Origin: Flavobacterium ginsengisoli | GTDB taxonomy: Bacteria; Bacteroidota; Bacteroidia; Flavobacteriales; Flavobacteriaceae | DNA length: 64,000 bases | Assembly: GCF_029625315.1 (NCBI RefSeq) | Contig: NZ_CP121110.1 | Coordinates: 3,357,001 to 3,421,000 of the forward strand | Reading direction: 5' to 3' | Shown here: positions 41,808-50,587 of the stretch, in pieces | Layout: every line of letters begins with the position of its first letter | Position numbering within the stretch: position 1 is the first letter of the stretch | Position numbers and translations under genes: made by a program | Notes under the pieces: generated by a model | Told to the model about the DNA's origin: nothing | What the model saw: the letters and a program-made list of their open reading frames with translations, nothing else | The model's database searches: none

Positions 41808-43532
41808 ATGATTTATTTGAAATGGAATTCTTTTTCAATTCTATTCCTAGTTACATTTACATTATCAGCACAGTCACCTGACAAAAAACTTTACCGTTTT
41901 ACATACGATGAACTGCATAATCTATACTTTGCAAATACCGACAAGCCTAAGTTGCAACTTAAATACGCAGAAACTTATCTTCAGAAAGCAAATGCAGAAA
42001 ATATAAATATCAGAAGAGCAAAAGCATATTATCAATTTGCTATTTTGTACTATAATAAAGACCACAAGAAGAGTATCAGATATCTTGACAGCGTAATAAA
42101 ATATTCTCAAAATAGCGGAGATAAATTCTTTCCTGCTGCTGCATATTGTGAAAAAGCAGATTTATTAAGATCTAATTTTAAATACAAAGAGGCAATGGCC
42201 AACTATAAACTTGCAGAAAAATCCGCACTTGAAAATAATATTGATTACTATTATGTTGTGAGGGAATATATAGCAATTGCCAAATCTGAGGATTTAGAAG
42301 AATATCAAGAAGCTTTAGAAATATATAAAGAATGCTATAATTATTATATGAAGACAGATTATAGAGTGGGAAAATATGCAAAAGATTTTCAAAATGTTGT
42401 TTTTGGAATAGCGGACTGCTTTAAATCTTTACAAAATACAGATTCAACTTCTTATTATAATCAACTAGGTTTGCGAGAATCGGTCATAACCAAGAATGAG
42501 CATTACAAATATCTTTTCATCTTAAATGAAGGAGCAAATCAGGTATTAAAAAAAAATTATAATCAAGCTCTTGACAGCATTAATAAAGCTCTGCCGAAAA
42601 TGATCCAATACAATGATACGGGAAATATACTGGCATCATACTATTATATGGGTAAGTCCTATAGCGGATTAGGAAAGAAAGAAAAAGCAGCAAGATCTTT
42701 TATCAAAGTAGATTCGATATACCGTACAACAAAGGAAATAAGCAACGAGTTTCTAGGAGGGTATCCATATTTAATTAATTATTATAAGAATACAGGAGAT
42801 AAGGAGAATCAGCTCAAATACATAACATCCTATATGCAAATCGACAGCACTCTGCAGAAAAATTACCGTGAACTAAATAAGCTGTTAAATAAAGAATATG
42901 ATACTCCGCGTTTGCTTTCCGAAAAAGAAAATCTGATTGCATCTCTCAAAAGAGATAAAGAAAATACATATTGGGGATTTGGTATTTTACTTATAATAGC
43001 TCTCTGCCTAGGAACTTTTGGCATATACCAATTTCGTACAAGAAAGCTGTACCGTGCCAGATTTGAGAAAATAATAAAAGAAGAAAAAAATAATGAAAAC
43101 ACTGAAAATAAAACAGATAACAAAAGTATAACTACAAACGAAATAAATAAACCTGAAGATATTGGAATTGTTCAAGAACTGGTAAATCAGATATTAGAGA
43201 AACTAAATCATTTTGAAATGAACCGAGAATTCCTCACCCCAAATCTTACAGTTCATAGCTTATCCCAAATTTTTGAAACGAACAGCAAATACCTATCAAA
43301 AATAGTAAATGTATACAAACAGAAATCATTTACTCAATATGTTAATGATTTAAGAATTGACTATGCTCTTAACAAATTAAAAGAAGATAACAAACTGAGA
43401 AAATATACTATTCATGCACTTGCTCGGGAATTTGGCTTTAATAATGCTGAATCATTCTCAGCGACCTTTTATAAGAAAACAGGCATCAAACCTACTTATT
43501 TCATTAAGGAATTAGATGCAGATACAATATAA
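41808..43532 (+). CDS. Membrane-bound TPR/AraC-family regulator
   Basis: 574 residues. An N-terminal signal/membrane segment (SFSILFLVTFTLSAQ) precedes tetratricopeptide repeats to about residue 370, then a single transmembrane helix (YWGFGILLIIALCLGTFGIYQF, about 385-405). The C-terminus is an AraC-type double helix-turn-helix (LTVHSLSQIFETNSKYLSKI ... IHALAREFGFNNAESFSATF). This layout, with a periplasmic TPR sensor and a cytoplasmic DNA-binding end, is common in Bacteroidota. It probably controls the island in response to a periplasmic signal or to the peptide itself. Confidence 0.88.
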   Translation: MIYLKWNSFSILFLVTFTLSAQSPDKKLYRFTYDELHNLYFANTDKPKLQLKYAETYLQKANAENINIRRAKAYYQFAILYYNKDHKKSIRYLDSVIKYSQNSGDKFFPAAAYCEKADLLRSNFKYKEAMANYKLAEKSALENNIDYYYVVREYIAIAKSEDLEEYQEALEIYKECYNYYMKTDYRVGKYAKDFQNVVFGIADCFKSLQNTDSTSYYNQLGLRESVITKNEHYKYLFILNEGANQVLKKNYNQALDSINKALPKMIQYNDTGNILASYYYMGKSYSGLGKKEKAARSFIKVDSIYRTTKEISNEFLGGYPYLINYYKNTGDKENQLKYITSYMQIDSTLQKNYRELNKLLNKEYDTPRLLSEKENLIASLKRDKENTYWGFGILLIIALCLGTFGIYQFRTRKLYRARFEKIIKEEKNNENTENKTDNKSITTNEINKPEDIGIVQELVNQILEKLNHFEMNREFLTPNLTVHSLSQIFETNSKYLSKIVNVYKQKSFTQYVNDLRIDYALNKLKEDNKLRKYTIHALAREFGFNNAESFSATFYKKTGIKPTYFIKELDADTI

Positions 43533-43575
43533 ACAGCTTCTGTTTTTCAACAACTTGCAGATATAAAAACTCGAA

Positions 43576-43587
43576 ATTCCTGAATTC
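43576..43587. promoter_or_regulatory. ATTCCTGAATTC motif upstream of the lanthipeptide operon
   Basis: Exact copy of the motif at 41662-41673. It lies 47 bases before the probable -7 box and about 80 bases before the precursor start. TTCTGTAAG follows at 43614-43622 and also at 41736-41744 in the regulator spacer. Confidence 0.55.
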
Positions 43588-43633
43588 CGACATGCAAATA
43601 AAATTTCTGCATAATTCTGTAAGCCTCAGCATA

Positions 43634-43641
43634 TATATTTG
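43634..43641 (+). promoter_or_regulatory. Probable -7 box of the lanthipeptide operon
   Basis: TATATTTG fits TANNTTTG and lies 25 bases before the ATG of the precursor gene. No perfectly placed TTTG is seen upstream, in line with activation by a bound regulator. Confidence 0.55.
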
Positions 43642-43666
43642 CTGTAATAATAAATAAAAAAACAAA

Positions 43667-43837
43667 ATGATGAAGCCTAAAAAGAAAAAAGCAGAAAAAA
43701 ACAAGTTTAGTCTGGAAAAGTTTCAAGTAGCTAAATTAAAGAACCTTCATTTAATTGTAGGAGGAGGAATTGAGGGCGATGACCCTATCGATACAAATAA
43801 AACTGGCAGAGGAGGATCCTCTGGTGACTGTGCTTAA
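43667..43837 (+). CDS. Class I lanthipeptide-like precursor peptide
   Basis: 56 residues, short and easily missed. The leader is very basic (KPKKKKAEKNK) and carries FSLEKFQVAKLKNLHLIV, similar to the FNLD-type box bound by LanB. It ends in VGGG, a possible C39 or LanP site. The core of about 22 residues (starting IEGDDPID) has two Thr, two Ser and a single Cys in the C-terminal GDCA, so at most one lanthionine ring. It is the first gene of the operon with the S8 peptidase and LanB proteins. Gene calling is mine; the context is strong. Confidence 0.8.
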   Translation: MMKPKKKKAEKNKFSLEKFQVAKLKNLHLIVGGGIEGDDPIDTNKTGRGGSSGDCA

Positions 43838-43867
43838 TAAAAATTTAGATTATTATAATTGCGAGCA

Positions 43868-43890
43868 TAAAATCCTATTTAAGGATTTTA
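43868..43890. promoter_or_regulatory. Hairpin between the lanthipeptide precursor and the S8 peptidase
   Basis: TAAAATCCT and AGGATTTTA form a 9-base stem with loop ATTTA, in the 75-base gap after the precursor gene. It parallels the hairpin at 38162-38193 and may set the precursor-to-enzyme ratio. Confidence 0.5.
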
Positions 43891-43912
43891 TAAAATTAAA
43901 TTTTCAAAAAAA

Positions 43913-45613
43913 ATGAAACCCTATTACATAACTGTCCTCTTTGTATTCTTTGTCTGCAGTTGCAAATCCATAAAGGAATCAAATAATTCTGCTGAGAATA
44001 GGAACTCAGATACGGAAATTTTGAGTGCAGATGCAAAAAATTGGTGCCAGAAAGATTACAGCCAAGATGGTATCCCAGGCATCTCATTAGAGCGCTGGTA
44101 TGCTTTGAATAGAAAAAAGCCTAAAAATAAAAATATTATTGTTGCGGTAATTGATACACAAATCGATTTAAAACATGAGGATTTGCTAGGCCAAATATGG
44201 GTAAACACTAAAGAAATTCCAGGTAATAATATTGATGATGACAATAATGGATACATTGATGATATTAATGGATGGAGTTTTACCGGCACAAAAAGCGGCG
44301 GTTATGTAGTGTGGAATCGATATGAATATGTGCGTATAGTCGAAGAGTGGGGAAAGCTTTATAAAGACAAGACTGAAGCTCAAATAAACGATGATGATTT
44401 ATGGAAATTTAATGAATATCAAAGAGCTCTGAGCACCTTGAAAGAAAAAAATGCCTATTATAAAAGGTGGCTTAAATCTTTAAATTATAAAACAGAACTT
44501 TATCCTAAAGCAAAAGATACATTAAAGTTCTTTTTTCCGAAAGAAAACTACACCTATAAACAGCTTGACAGTCTTTATCAAAAATACAAAATTAATGATA
44601 AGGAGTTTCGTCAAAGGCGCGATGATGGCGATAGAGATTTAGGCGCATTGATAGGTTCTATTATTGCTAATTTAGATATGGGGCAGAATACTTTTGAAAA
44701 ATTGCAGGACCAGAAAACCCAGTTGGATTCCATTGTAAACAAAAATCTAAATTTAGAATATAATGAGCGTCTTCCAATAGGTGACAATCCCAGTATTTTA
44801 GAAAAAGGATATGGCAATAACAGGATCAGCAATACTATTGAAGGTGTCCGTCCTATTCAGGATCATAACACAATGGTTTCTGGTTTAATTGCTGCAAACA
44901 GAAACAACAATAAAGGAATAAAAGGCATTGCTGAAGTAAAAATTATGCCTTTAAATATTTCGCCATCTGGTGACGAACATGATAAAGATATTGCCATGGC
45001 TGTCAGGTATGCTGTGGATAATGGTGCAAAAATAATTAATATGTCTTTTGGAAAAGAATTTTCAATGCATAAAGACTGGGTTTCAGATGCTTTTAAATAT
45101 GCTGAGAAGCACAATGTACTCCTTGTTCACAGTGCTGGAAATGAAAGCACTGATATTGATAAAGTACCAAATTATCCAAATGATCTGGATTATGATGGCG
45201 TAACTGAGATCTGCAGTAATTTTATTAACGCTGGATCTATAACCCAAAAGTTAGGAGACAAATTTGTGTCGGATTTTTCAAATTACGGCAAACATAATGT
45301 AGATCTATTTGCGCCTGGAGATGAAATCTACACAACAGGCTTTGGCAACATTTATAAAACAGACTCAGGAACTTCCTTTGCTGCTCCGATGGTATGCGGC
45401 ACCGCTGCGTTAATATGGATGTATTATCCCAAATTTACAGTGCAGGAGATTAAGCAAATTATTATTAATTCAGGGACTCCGTATGATATAGAAGTTATTA
45501 TCCCAGGATCTAATGGTAAAAAAGTTCCATTTTCACAACTATCAAAATCCGGAAAAGTTCTGAATGTTTATAATGCAATGAAATTCGCTGAAGAAATAAG
45601 TAAAAAGAAATAA
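43913..45613 (+). CDS. S8 serine peptidase lipoprotein (LanP-like leader protease candidate)
   Basis: 566 residues. The lipoprotein signal ends VFFVCSC17, so it is in the periplasm or on the outer membrane. The catalytic Asp81 is in VAVIDTQIDLKHEDL, where the usual D-S/T-G has Gln for Gly. The catalytic His is in QDHNTMVSGLIAA, with Asn for the Gly of HGT. The catalytic Ser is normal (SGTSFAAPM). A long insert of about 150 residues lies between Asp and His. It is homologous to the peptidase at 1-724 and overlaps the LanB start by one base (TAATG). Probably removes the leader of the exported peptide; this is inference. Confidence 0.85.
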   Translation: MKPYYITVLFVFFVCSCKSIKESNNSAENRNSDTEILSADAKNWCQKDYSQDGIPGISLERWYALNRKKPKNKNIIVAVIDTQIDLKHEDLLGQIWVNTKEIPGNNIDDDNNGYIDDINGWSFTGTKSGGYVVWNRYEYVRIVEEWGKLYKDKTEAQINDDDLWKFNEYQRALSTLKEKNAYYKRWLKSLNYKTELYPKAKDTLKFFFPKENYTYKQLDSLYQKYKINDKEFRQRRDDGDRDLGALIGSIIANLDMGQNTFEKLQDQKTQLDSIVNKNLNLEYNERLPIGDNPSILEKGYGNNRISNTIEGVRPIQDHNTMVSGLIAANRNNNKGIKGIAEVKIMPLNISPSGDEHDKDIAMAVRYAVDNGAKIINMSFGKEFSMHKDWVSDAFKYAEKHNVLLVHSAGNESTDIDKVPNYPNDLDYDGVTEICSNFINAGSITQKLGDKFVSDFSNYGKHNVDLFAPGDEIYTTGFGNIYKTDSGTSFAAPMVCGTAALIWMYYPKFTVQEIKQIIINSGTPYDIEVIIPGSNGKKVPFSQLSKSGKVLNVYNAMKFAEEISKKK

Positions 45614-47813
45614 TGCATCATTATAAAATTACAGCTTTCTCTGACTATGTTCTTAGAACTCCTTTATTTCCATTGTCTGCTTATTTGGAGTTGGTCAAAG
45701 ACTATTCAGCCGAGAAGGCAAAAAAATTCTATAAAAATTCAATTATAAAAGAAGCTATTAATCTGGCTTCTCCCGAATTGCGTAATGAACTGGATAAATG
45801 GGCTTTAGATACATCCTCATTATCTAACACGAAAACGCATGCTCTGGAACTTACTTTCTTAAAATACATAGCGAGAATGTCTTCCCGCTGCACACCATTT
45901 GGCTTATTTGCGGGATGCTGTGTCGGGAAATTAAATTCTGAAACAGATATCGTATTGCGTCCCATAAATAAACATAAGCGATTTACCCAATTCGATATGC
46001 AGTACTGGATAGCCTTGCTTCAAGATATCGCCAAAAGAAAAGAAGCTGCCCTTCTTTTAAAATATTTTCCCAATTCTTCTATTTATGAAACTGGTGATTT
46101 TTATCGGTTTATTGAATATAAATATGCCAATGCAAAGCGTGAACATGCCATTTCAGCATTGCGAAAATCTGATCTATTGACTCAGGTTTTAAACCAGTCA
46201 AAATCTGGAATGACTGTCAATGAAATAGCATCCCTTCTGGCTGATAGTGAATCTGAAAAAGAGCAGGCTGAAAAATATATTTTTCAGCTAATTGATTTCC
46301 ATTTTTTAGTGCCTGACATTGATGCATCACTGACTGGAAATAACGAATGGGAAAAAATAATTAGACTCTTTAACGATATTCCTTTTTATAATAACCAAAC
46401 CGAGATGTTTAAAAGTTTAAAAATAAAACTTTCTGATCTAGATATTAGTTTATCGCCGTCTGGAGCAATATATAAAGAAATAAAAACAATAATAGATAGA
46501 ATTGGAACGACATATGACGAAAAATATCTTTTCCAGACAGATTTAAATCTATCAGCCCAAAAAAACAATTTAAATCAAAAGATTCCACAAAGAGTTCTAA
46601 AAGCTATTGAATTCTTAAACAGCATCCAGACTCAGAAGGAATTTCAAAATCTAGAAAATTTCAAAAAAGCCTTCACCAAAAGATATGAAACCAGAGAAAT
46701 GCCCTTAAGCATGGTATTGGACACTGAAATTGGAATTGGATACCTGCAAAATCATGATATGAATGATACTCATGATCTATTAGAGAATTTTTCATTCAGA
46801 GCTAAACCAGCAAAAGAAAAAAAACAGGTTTGGACTGATTTTGATTTTATTATGCAGAAGAAACTTCACGACTGCTATATTGGAAAAGAAAAAGAAATTC
46901 AGCTTAATAAAAATGACTTTCCTGAATCAGATTACAACCTCAAGAATATTCCGGTAACATTTTCGGTAATGATCGAAGTCTTAAATGACGATCAGATTGT
47001 TTTAATATCTTCCGGAAATGTCAGTCTTGCAAAATTACTTGGAAGATTTTGCGGCTCTAACACTGATATACATAATTTAATCAAACAGATTATTGAAAAA
47101 GAGAACGGATATCATGATGATAAAATTCTGGCAGAAATTGTTCATATACCCGAATCCAGGACGGGCAATATCCTTAAAAGGCCAAATCTGAGAGAGCATG
47201 AGATAAGCTATTTATGCAAATCTGGCGTTTCAAATGAAAATAACTTTGATCTAAATGATCTTTATGTATCGGTCAGATCCAATAGAATTGTTTTGAGATC
47301 CCAAAAACACAATAAAGAAATACTTCCATGCATGTCAAATGCTCATAATTTCACAAGTAATTCGCTTCCCGTTTATCATTTTTTATGTGATTTGGAAATG
47401 CAGGATAGCAAACCAGTATCTTCATTTAACTGGGGGTTTTAGAATCTCATTATATCTATTTTCCAAGAGTTGTGTATAATGCAACTATACTTTCTAAAGC
47501 TAAATGGAAAATTAAAAAAGACGAAATAAAAAATTTTCATAAAATCGATGAAAGTATTTTAAAAGAACATTTCTTGAAATGGCGGTCAGAAAGGAATCTT
47601 CCACGTTTTGTAAATTGGATTAATGGCGACAATACGCTTCTATTTGATTTTGAATCTTTGATTTCAATAAAATTATTTTTAAATGCAACTAAATCAAAAG
47701 AAGAGTTTTTTCTAGAAGAATTTCTATTTGTTGATGATGCGGCCGTAAAAAACAATTTAGGAGAGAATTTTTCCAATCAGATTATACTTTCTTATTATAA
47801 AGAAAAAGCGTAA
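45613..47813 (+). CDS. Lanthipeptide dehydratase LanB, glutamylation domain (frameshifted)
   Basis: About 733 residues when repaired. The N-terminal lantibiotic dehydratase domain has the hallmark ARMSSRCTPFGLFAG at residues 87-101. This part glutamylates Ser/Thr using glutamyl-tRNA. The frame stops at 47442 after FNWGF. Adding one T to the TTTT run at about 47438-47441 gives FNWGFLESHYIYFPRVVYNA and joins the 113-residue remainder, which matches the usual end of this domain (YFPRVVY...ILSKAKWKI). A true split is less likely. It overlaps the S8 gene and precedes the elimination-domain gene by 4 bases. Confidence 0.88.
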
Positions 47814-47817
47814 AAAA

Positions 47818-48663
47818 ATGCAAAGAGATTTTTGTCTTGGCAGCGAATGGCTGTACTATAAAATTTATACTGGGGTTAAAACTTCTGATTATATTTTACT
47901 AGAAAAATTGAAACCTGTTATTTTAAAATTAGAACGCAAAAAAATAATCAAACAATGGTTTTTTATTCGTTACAAAGACACAGATGAACATCTTCGAATT
48001 AGATTTTTGATAAAAAACACTAACAATTTAGTTGTTGTAATTCAAGCTTTACATACTGTTCTTAATCAACTGCTACAACAAAACTTAATATGGAAAATAC
48101 AAACAGACACCTATAATAGAGAAATAGAACGATATGGAGCCAATACAATTTCAGATTCAGAATATCTATTTTGGAAAGACAGTAAAATGATTCTGCAATA
48201 CATCAAAATAAAATCTTCCTTTAAAAAACAAGAAACCCCATTACTGTTCAGTTTTTTAGCAGTTAATTCATTTCTGGATTCTTTTCAATTATCAAATCAG
48301 GAGAAACTGTCATTAATGGATGATTTACAAAGATCCTATAAAACTGAATTTGAAACTGACACAGCGCAAAAAAAAGATCTGTCTAAAAACTATCGGATGA
48401 TTTATTCCCAAATGAAGGCACTTTTATCAGATATGCCAAGTAATAATTATCCTGAAATGCACAAGATTGTAAATAAAAAAACTATTAAAACTATTAAACG
48501 CTCAATACAAATTAAAACCAAAATCGAAATTTCTTTACAAAACTTTCTCGCGAGTCATATCCATATGATGATTAATAGGCAATATACTTCTAACCAAAGA
48601 ATGTATGAATTAATTATCTATGATCAGTTATTTAGATTTTACAAATCTTTAAACTATAGATAA
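47818..48663 (+). CDS. Thiopeptide-type/SpaB C-terminal domain protein (LanB elimination domain)
   Basis: 281 residues. The start QRDFCLGSEWLYYKIYTG, then IIKQWFFIRYKDTDEHLRIRF and QTDTYNREIERYGANTISDSEYLFWKDS, match the SpaB_C/thiopeptide-type domain that eliminates glutamate to leave dehydroalanine or dehydrobutyrine. In many LanB proteins this is fused to the N-terminal domain. Here it is separate, as in thiopeptide and several Bacteroidota clusters. It is the last gene of the operon. Confidence 0.9.
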   Translation: MQRDFCLGSEWLYYKIYTGVKTSDYILLEKLKPVILKLERKKIIKQWFFIRYKDTDEHLRIRFLIKNTNNLVVVIQALHTVLNQLLQQNLIWKIQTDTYNREIERYGANTISDSEYLFWKDSKMILQYIKIKSSFKKQETPLLFSFLAVNSFLDSFQLSNQEKLSLMDDLQRSYKTEFETDTAQKKDLSKNYRMIYSQMKALLSDMPSNNYPEMHKIVNKKTIKTIKRSIQIKTKIEISLQNFLASHIHMMINRQYTSNQRMYELIIYDQLFRFYKSLNYR

Positions 48664-48847
48664 ATGCATGAATATGTGTTTTTTTCATAATTTGCAAAAT
48701 CCATTTCTCACAATGTTAAAAACTTTATTACAAAAAACAACCCTTTTAAGCTTCATTCAATAAAGCTAATGATTTTATATTATCTCAAAGTTAATTTTAG
48801 TTCCAAATATTTTTAATTAAATATTATCTAATAGCATTTTAGCCGAA

Positions 48848-48976
48848 ATGGTTGGAAAAGATAGACAGTATCTTTATAAAATTGAAAAAAGAAAAGTTAC
48901 CCCAAACATCGTTACACTTTCAGTTTTAGCAAAAGCTTTAAAAATATCACTATCTGAATTATTTCAAAAGATTTAA
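48848..48976 (+). pseudogene. Fragment of an XRE-family HTH regulator
   Basis: 42 codons reading VGKDRQYLYKIEKRKVTP and LSVLAKALKISLSELF, which is the second half of an XRE/Cro helix-turn-helix domain. The in-frame upstream sequence adds only SILAE before stop codons, so the first two helices are missing. It is a remnant rather than a functional gene. Confidence 0.6.
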
Positions 48977-49067
48977 TCAATATTTCTTTTAAACAATATT
49001 TTAGTTTGCACTTGAGTGTGATCCTTCGTTCCTCAGGATGACGAACTGTAGGTAAAACAAAAAAAAT

Positions 49068-49304
49068 CGCAAAGCCTTATACACATAAAGCTTTGCGAAC
49101 TTAATCTTTAGATTTTGGCTAAACTCCACATTAAAATAGCTTTGTGCTCTTTGCGTAAATCTTAGCTACTTTGCGTTAAAAAACTTCACACAAAAAAGCT
49201 CGCAAAGCTTTATAAACACAAAGCTTTGCGAACTTAATCTTTAGATTTAACTCAAAAAATAATCTTAGCGAACTTTGCGTAAAACCTTAGCGCTCTTTGC
49301 GGTT
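49068..49304. repeat. Two tandem copies of the GCAAAG palindromic repeat
   Basis: Each copy has CGCAAAGC-TTAT followed by CACAAAGCTTTGCGAAC, TTAATCTTTAGATTT and then CTTTGCGTAAA...CTTTGCG. Copy 1 spans about 49068-49178 and copy 2 about 49199-49304. Relative of the element at 14507-14597. Non-coding and dispersed. Confidence 0.7.
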
Positions 49305-49326
49305 AAAAAAACACACAAAGAAAACC

Positions 49327-50010
49327 TTATTTCATTGTCAAAGTTTCGCTCTTGAACCTTTTCATTAAAGTATTGGCTTTTTCATCTTCGTTTATTGCTT
49401 TTAAAGACTGGGCGTATCTATAATAATAAATAACTTCTAGATTGGGCGATTCTTCAAATAGCTGCGCATAATAACCTACTGCTTCCTTTAAATTTCCTTC
49501 AAAATACAGTCGGTCGGCGACTTTTTTTAGCATGTCGGTAGATTTATATCCTTTATCAATAACTTTTGCATACGTGTTGACTACATCGACTTTTACGTAT
49601 TTTGAACTTATAGATGCAGGAGCTGTAATTTCTACCTTTACAGGTTCTAAAGAAGCAGATGCGCTTGCAACAGTTGTTTTGGCCTCTATGGCATTTGGAG
49701 CTACTTTAGGTTTTCTTTTTACGTAATTCGGAATTACTGTTCTAGTATTATTAGGCCCAAGATCGTAAGTGTCGACCATGTCCAATTTTGAAACTTGGTA
49801 AGTAATAATTCTACCTCCAAATAACTTATTTATTCTTTCTTCTACATAATACGATTGTATTACAAAATCGCTATTATTAGCAAGACTATCCGTCAATAAT
49901 GTCGTTTTTCCTGTTACTGGCGAAGCGGAGGCATGGTTGGTGCGCTGGGCAAAACAGCCGAGAGAAAATACGAACGCAAGTGTACATAAAATTGCTTCAT
50001 ACTTTTTCAT
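49327..50010 (-). CDS. Secreted TPR-like protein, unknown function
   Basis: 227 residues from the ATG at 50010 (KKYEAILCTLAFVFSLGCFAQ signal). A longer start at 50040 is possible. The middle is low in features. The C-terminus has tetratricopeptide-like helices (LKKVADRLYFEGNLKEAVGYYAQLFEESPNLEVIYYYRYAQSL). This resembles the N-terminal part of flavobacterial OmpA-family proteins, but no OmpA domain follows. It could be a shortened family member. Confidence 0.6.
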   Translation of the reverse strand: MKKYEAILCTLAFVFSLGCFAQRTNHASASPVTGKTTLLTDSLANNSDFVIQSYYVEERINKLFGGRIITYQVSKLDMVDTYDLGPNNTRTVIPNYVKRKPKVAPNAIEAKTTVASASASLEPVKVEITAPASISSKYVKVDVVNTYAKVIDKGYKSTDMLKKVADRLYFEGNLKEAVGYYAQLFEESPNLEVIYYYRYAQSLKAINEDEKANTLMKRFKSETLTMK

Positions 50011-50130
50011 GATTTTTTTGAATAAAATTAGATGCCCCAATTAAAAAACTCAGACCAAAGTTACTGATTTTCTTTTACTTAGCTCTACACACACCATGAA
50101 TTACTTAGAAAGCCGATAAAGTACTTCTTT

Positions 50131-50409
50131 TTACGCATTTATCATTTGAACGCAGGCTTTTTGTATTTCTTCGTCTGAAAATGGTTCTAGCGCTTTTGCC
50201 AACATTTTGCTCGTTCTAATGCAACTTAACATTTTAATTCTCAGCGGAAGACTGTTTCCTGGCTCAGTCTCGAGAAGATGCTCAAAAATCTCGGTTAAGT
50301 ATTCTGGATGGCTTTTAAATTCTCCGTCGAAACAAATATCTGATACCAATCTAGCTACCGATTCTATTATTTTGTTTTGATTTGCATTGTTTTCGTTTTC
50401 TGTTTTCAT
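50131..50409 (-). CDS. Small hypothetical protein
   Basis: 92 residues, mostly helical and acidic, with no signal peptide or membrane segment. Visible stretches are VARLVSDICFDGEFKSHPEY and LPLRIKMLSCIRTSKMLAKAL. I do not recognise a family. It faces the XRE regulator across about 180 bases. Confidence 0.5.
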   Translation of the reverse strand: MKTENENNANQNKIIESVARLVSDICFDGEFKSHPEYLTEIFEHLLETEPGNSLPLRIKMLSCIRTSKMLAKALEPFSDEEIQKACVQMINA

Positions 50410-50587
50410 GGCGTTTATTTATGGTTTTGGTTACGAATAATTATTGTACGAAAAATTGTATTTTTGTTTCAGCTAAATAAACGATAGAATACATTCTAAC
50501 AAAATAGATCATGATTTTATCTCACAAGCAAAAAGATTGTATTTTACTATATTCCTAATTTTTAAGGATTTTTAATATCTTTGAAGT

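Larger units (their letters stand above)
48664..49326. other. Gene-poor spacer at the right edge of the RiPP island
   Basis: About 660 bases with no intact gene. It holds an AT-rich stretch, a fragment of an XRE-type regulator (48848-48976), a GATCCTTCGTTCCTCAGGAT motif near 49020 and two copies of the GCAAAG palindromic repeat (49068-49304). It marks the change from island to conserved chromosome. Confidence 0.6.

Noticed and set aside
45613..47813. LanB as a PEARL-type enzyme that adds amino acids to a peptide end
   Set aside because: PEARL proteins lack the elimination domain. Here the elimination domain is encoded next to it, and the precursor has Ser/Thr/Cys in its core, so ordinary dehydration is simpler.
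45613..48663. Thiopeptide cluster
   Set aside because: There is no YcaO cyclodehydratase, no pyridine-forming enzyme and the core is poor in Cys and Ser.
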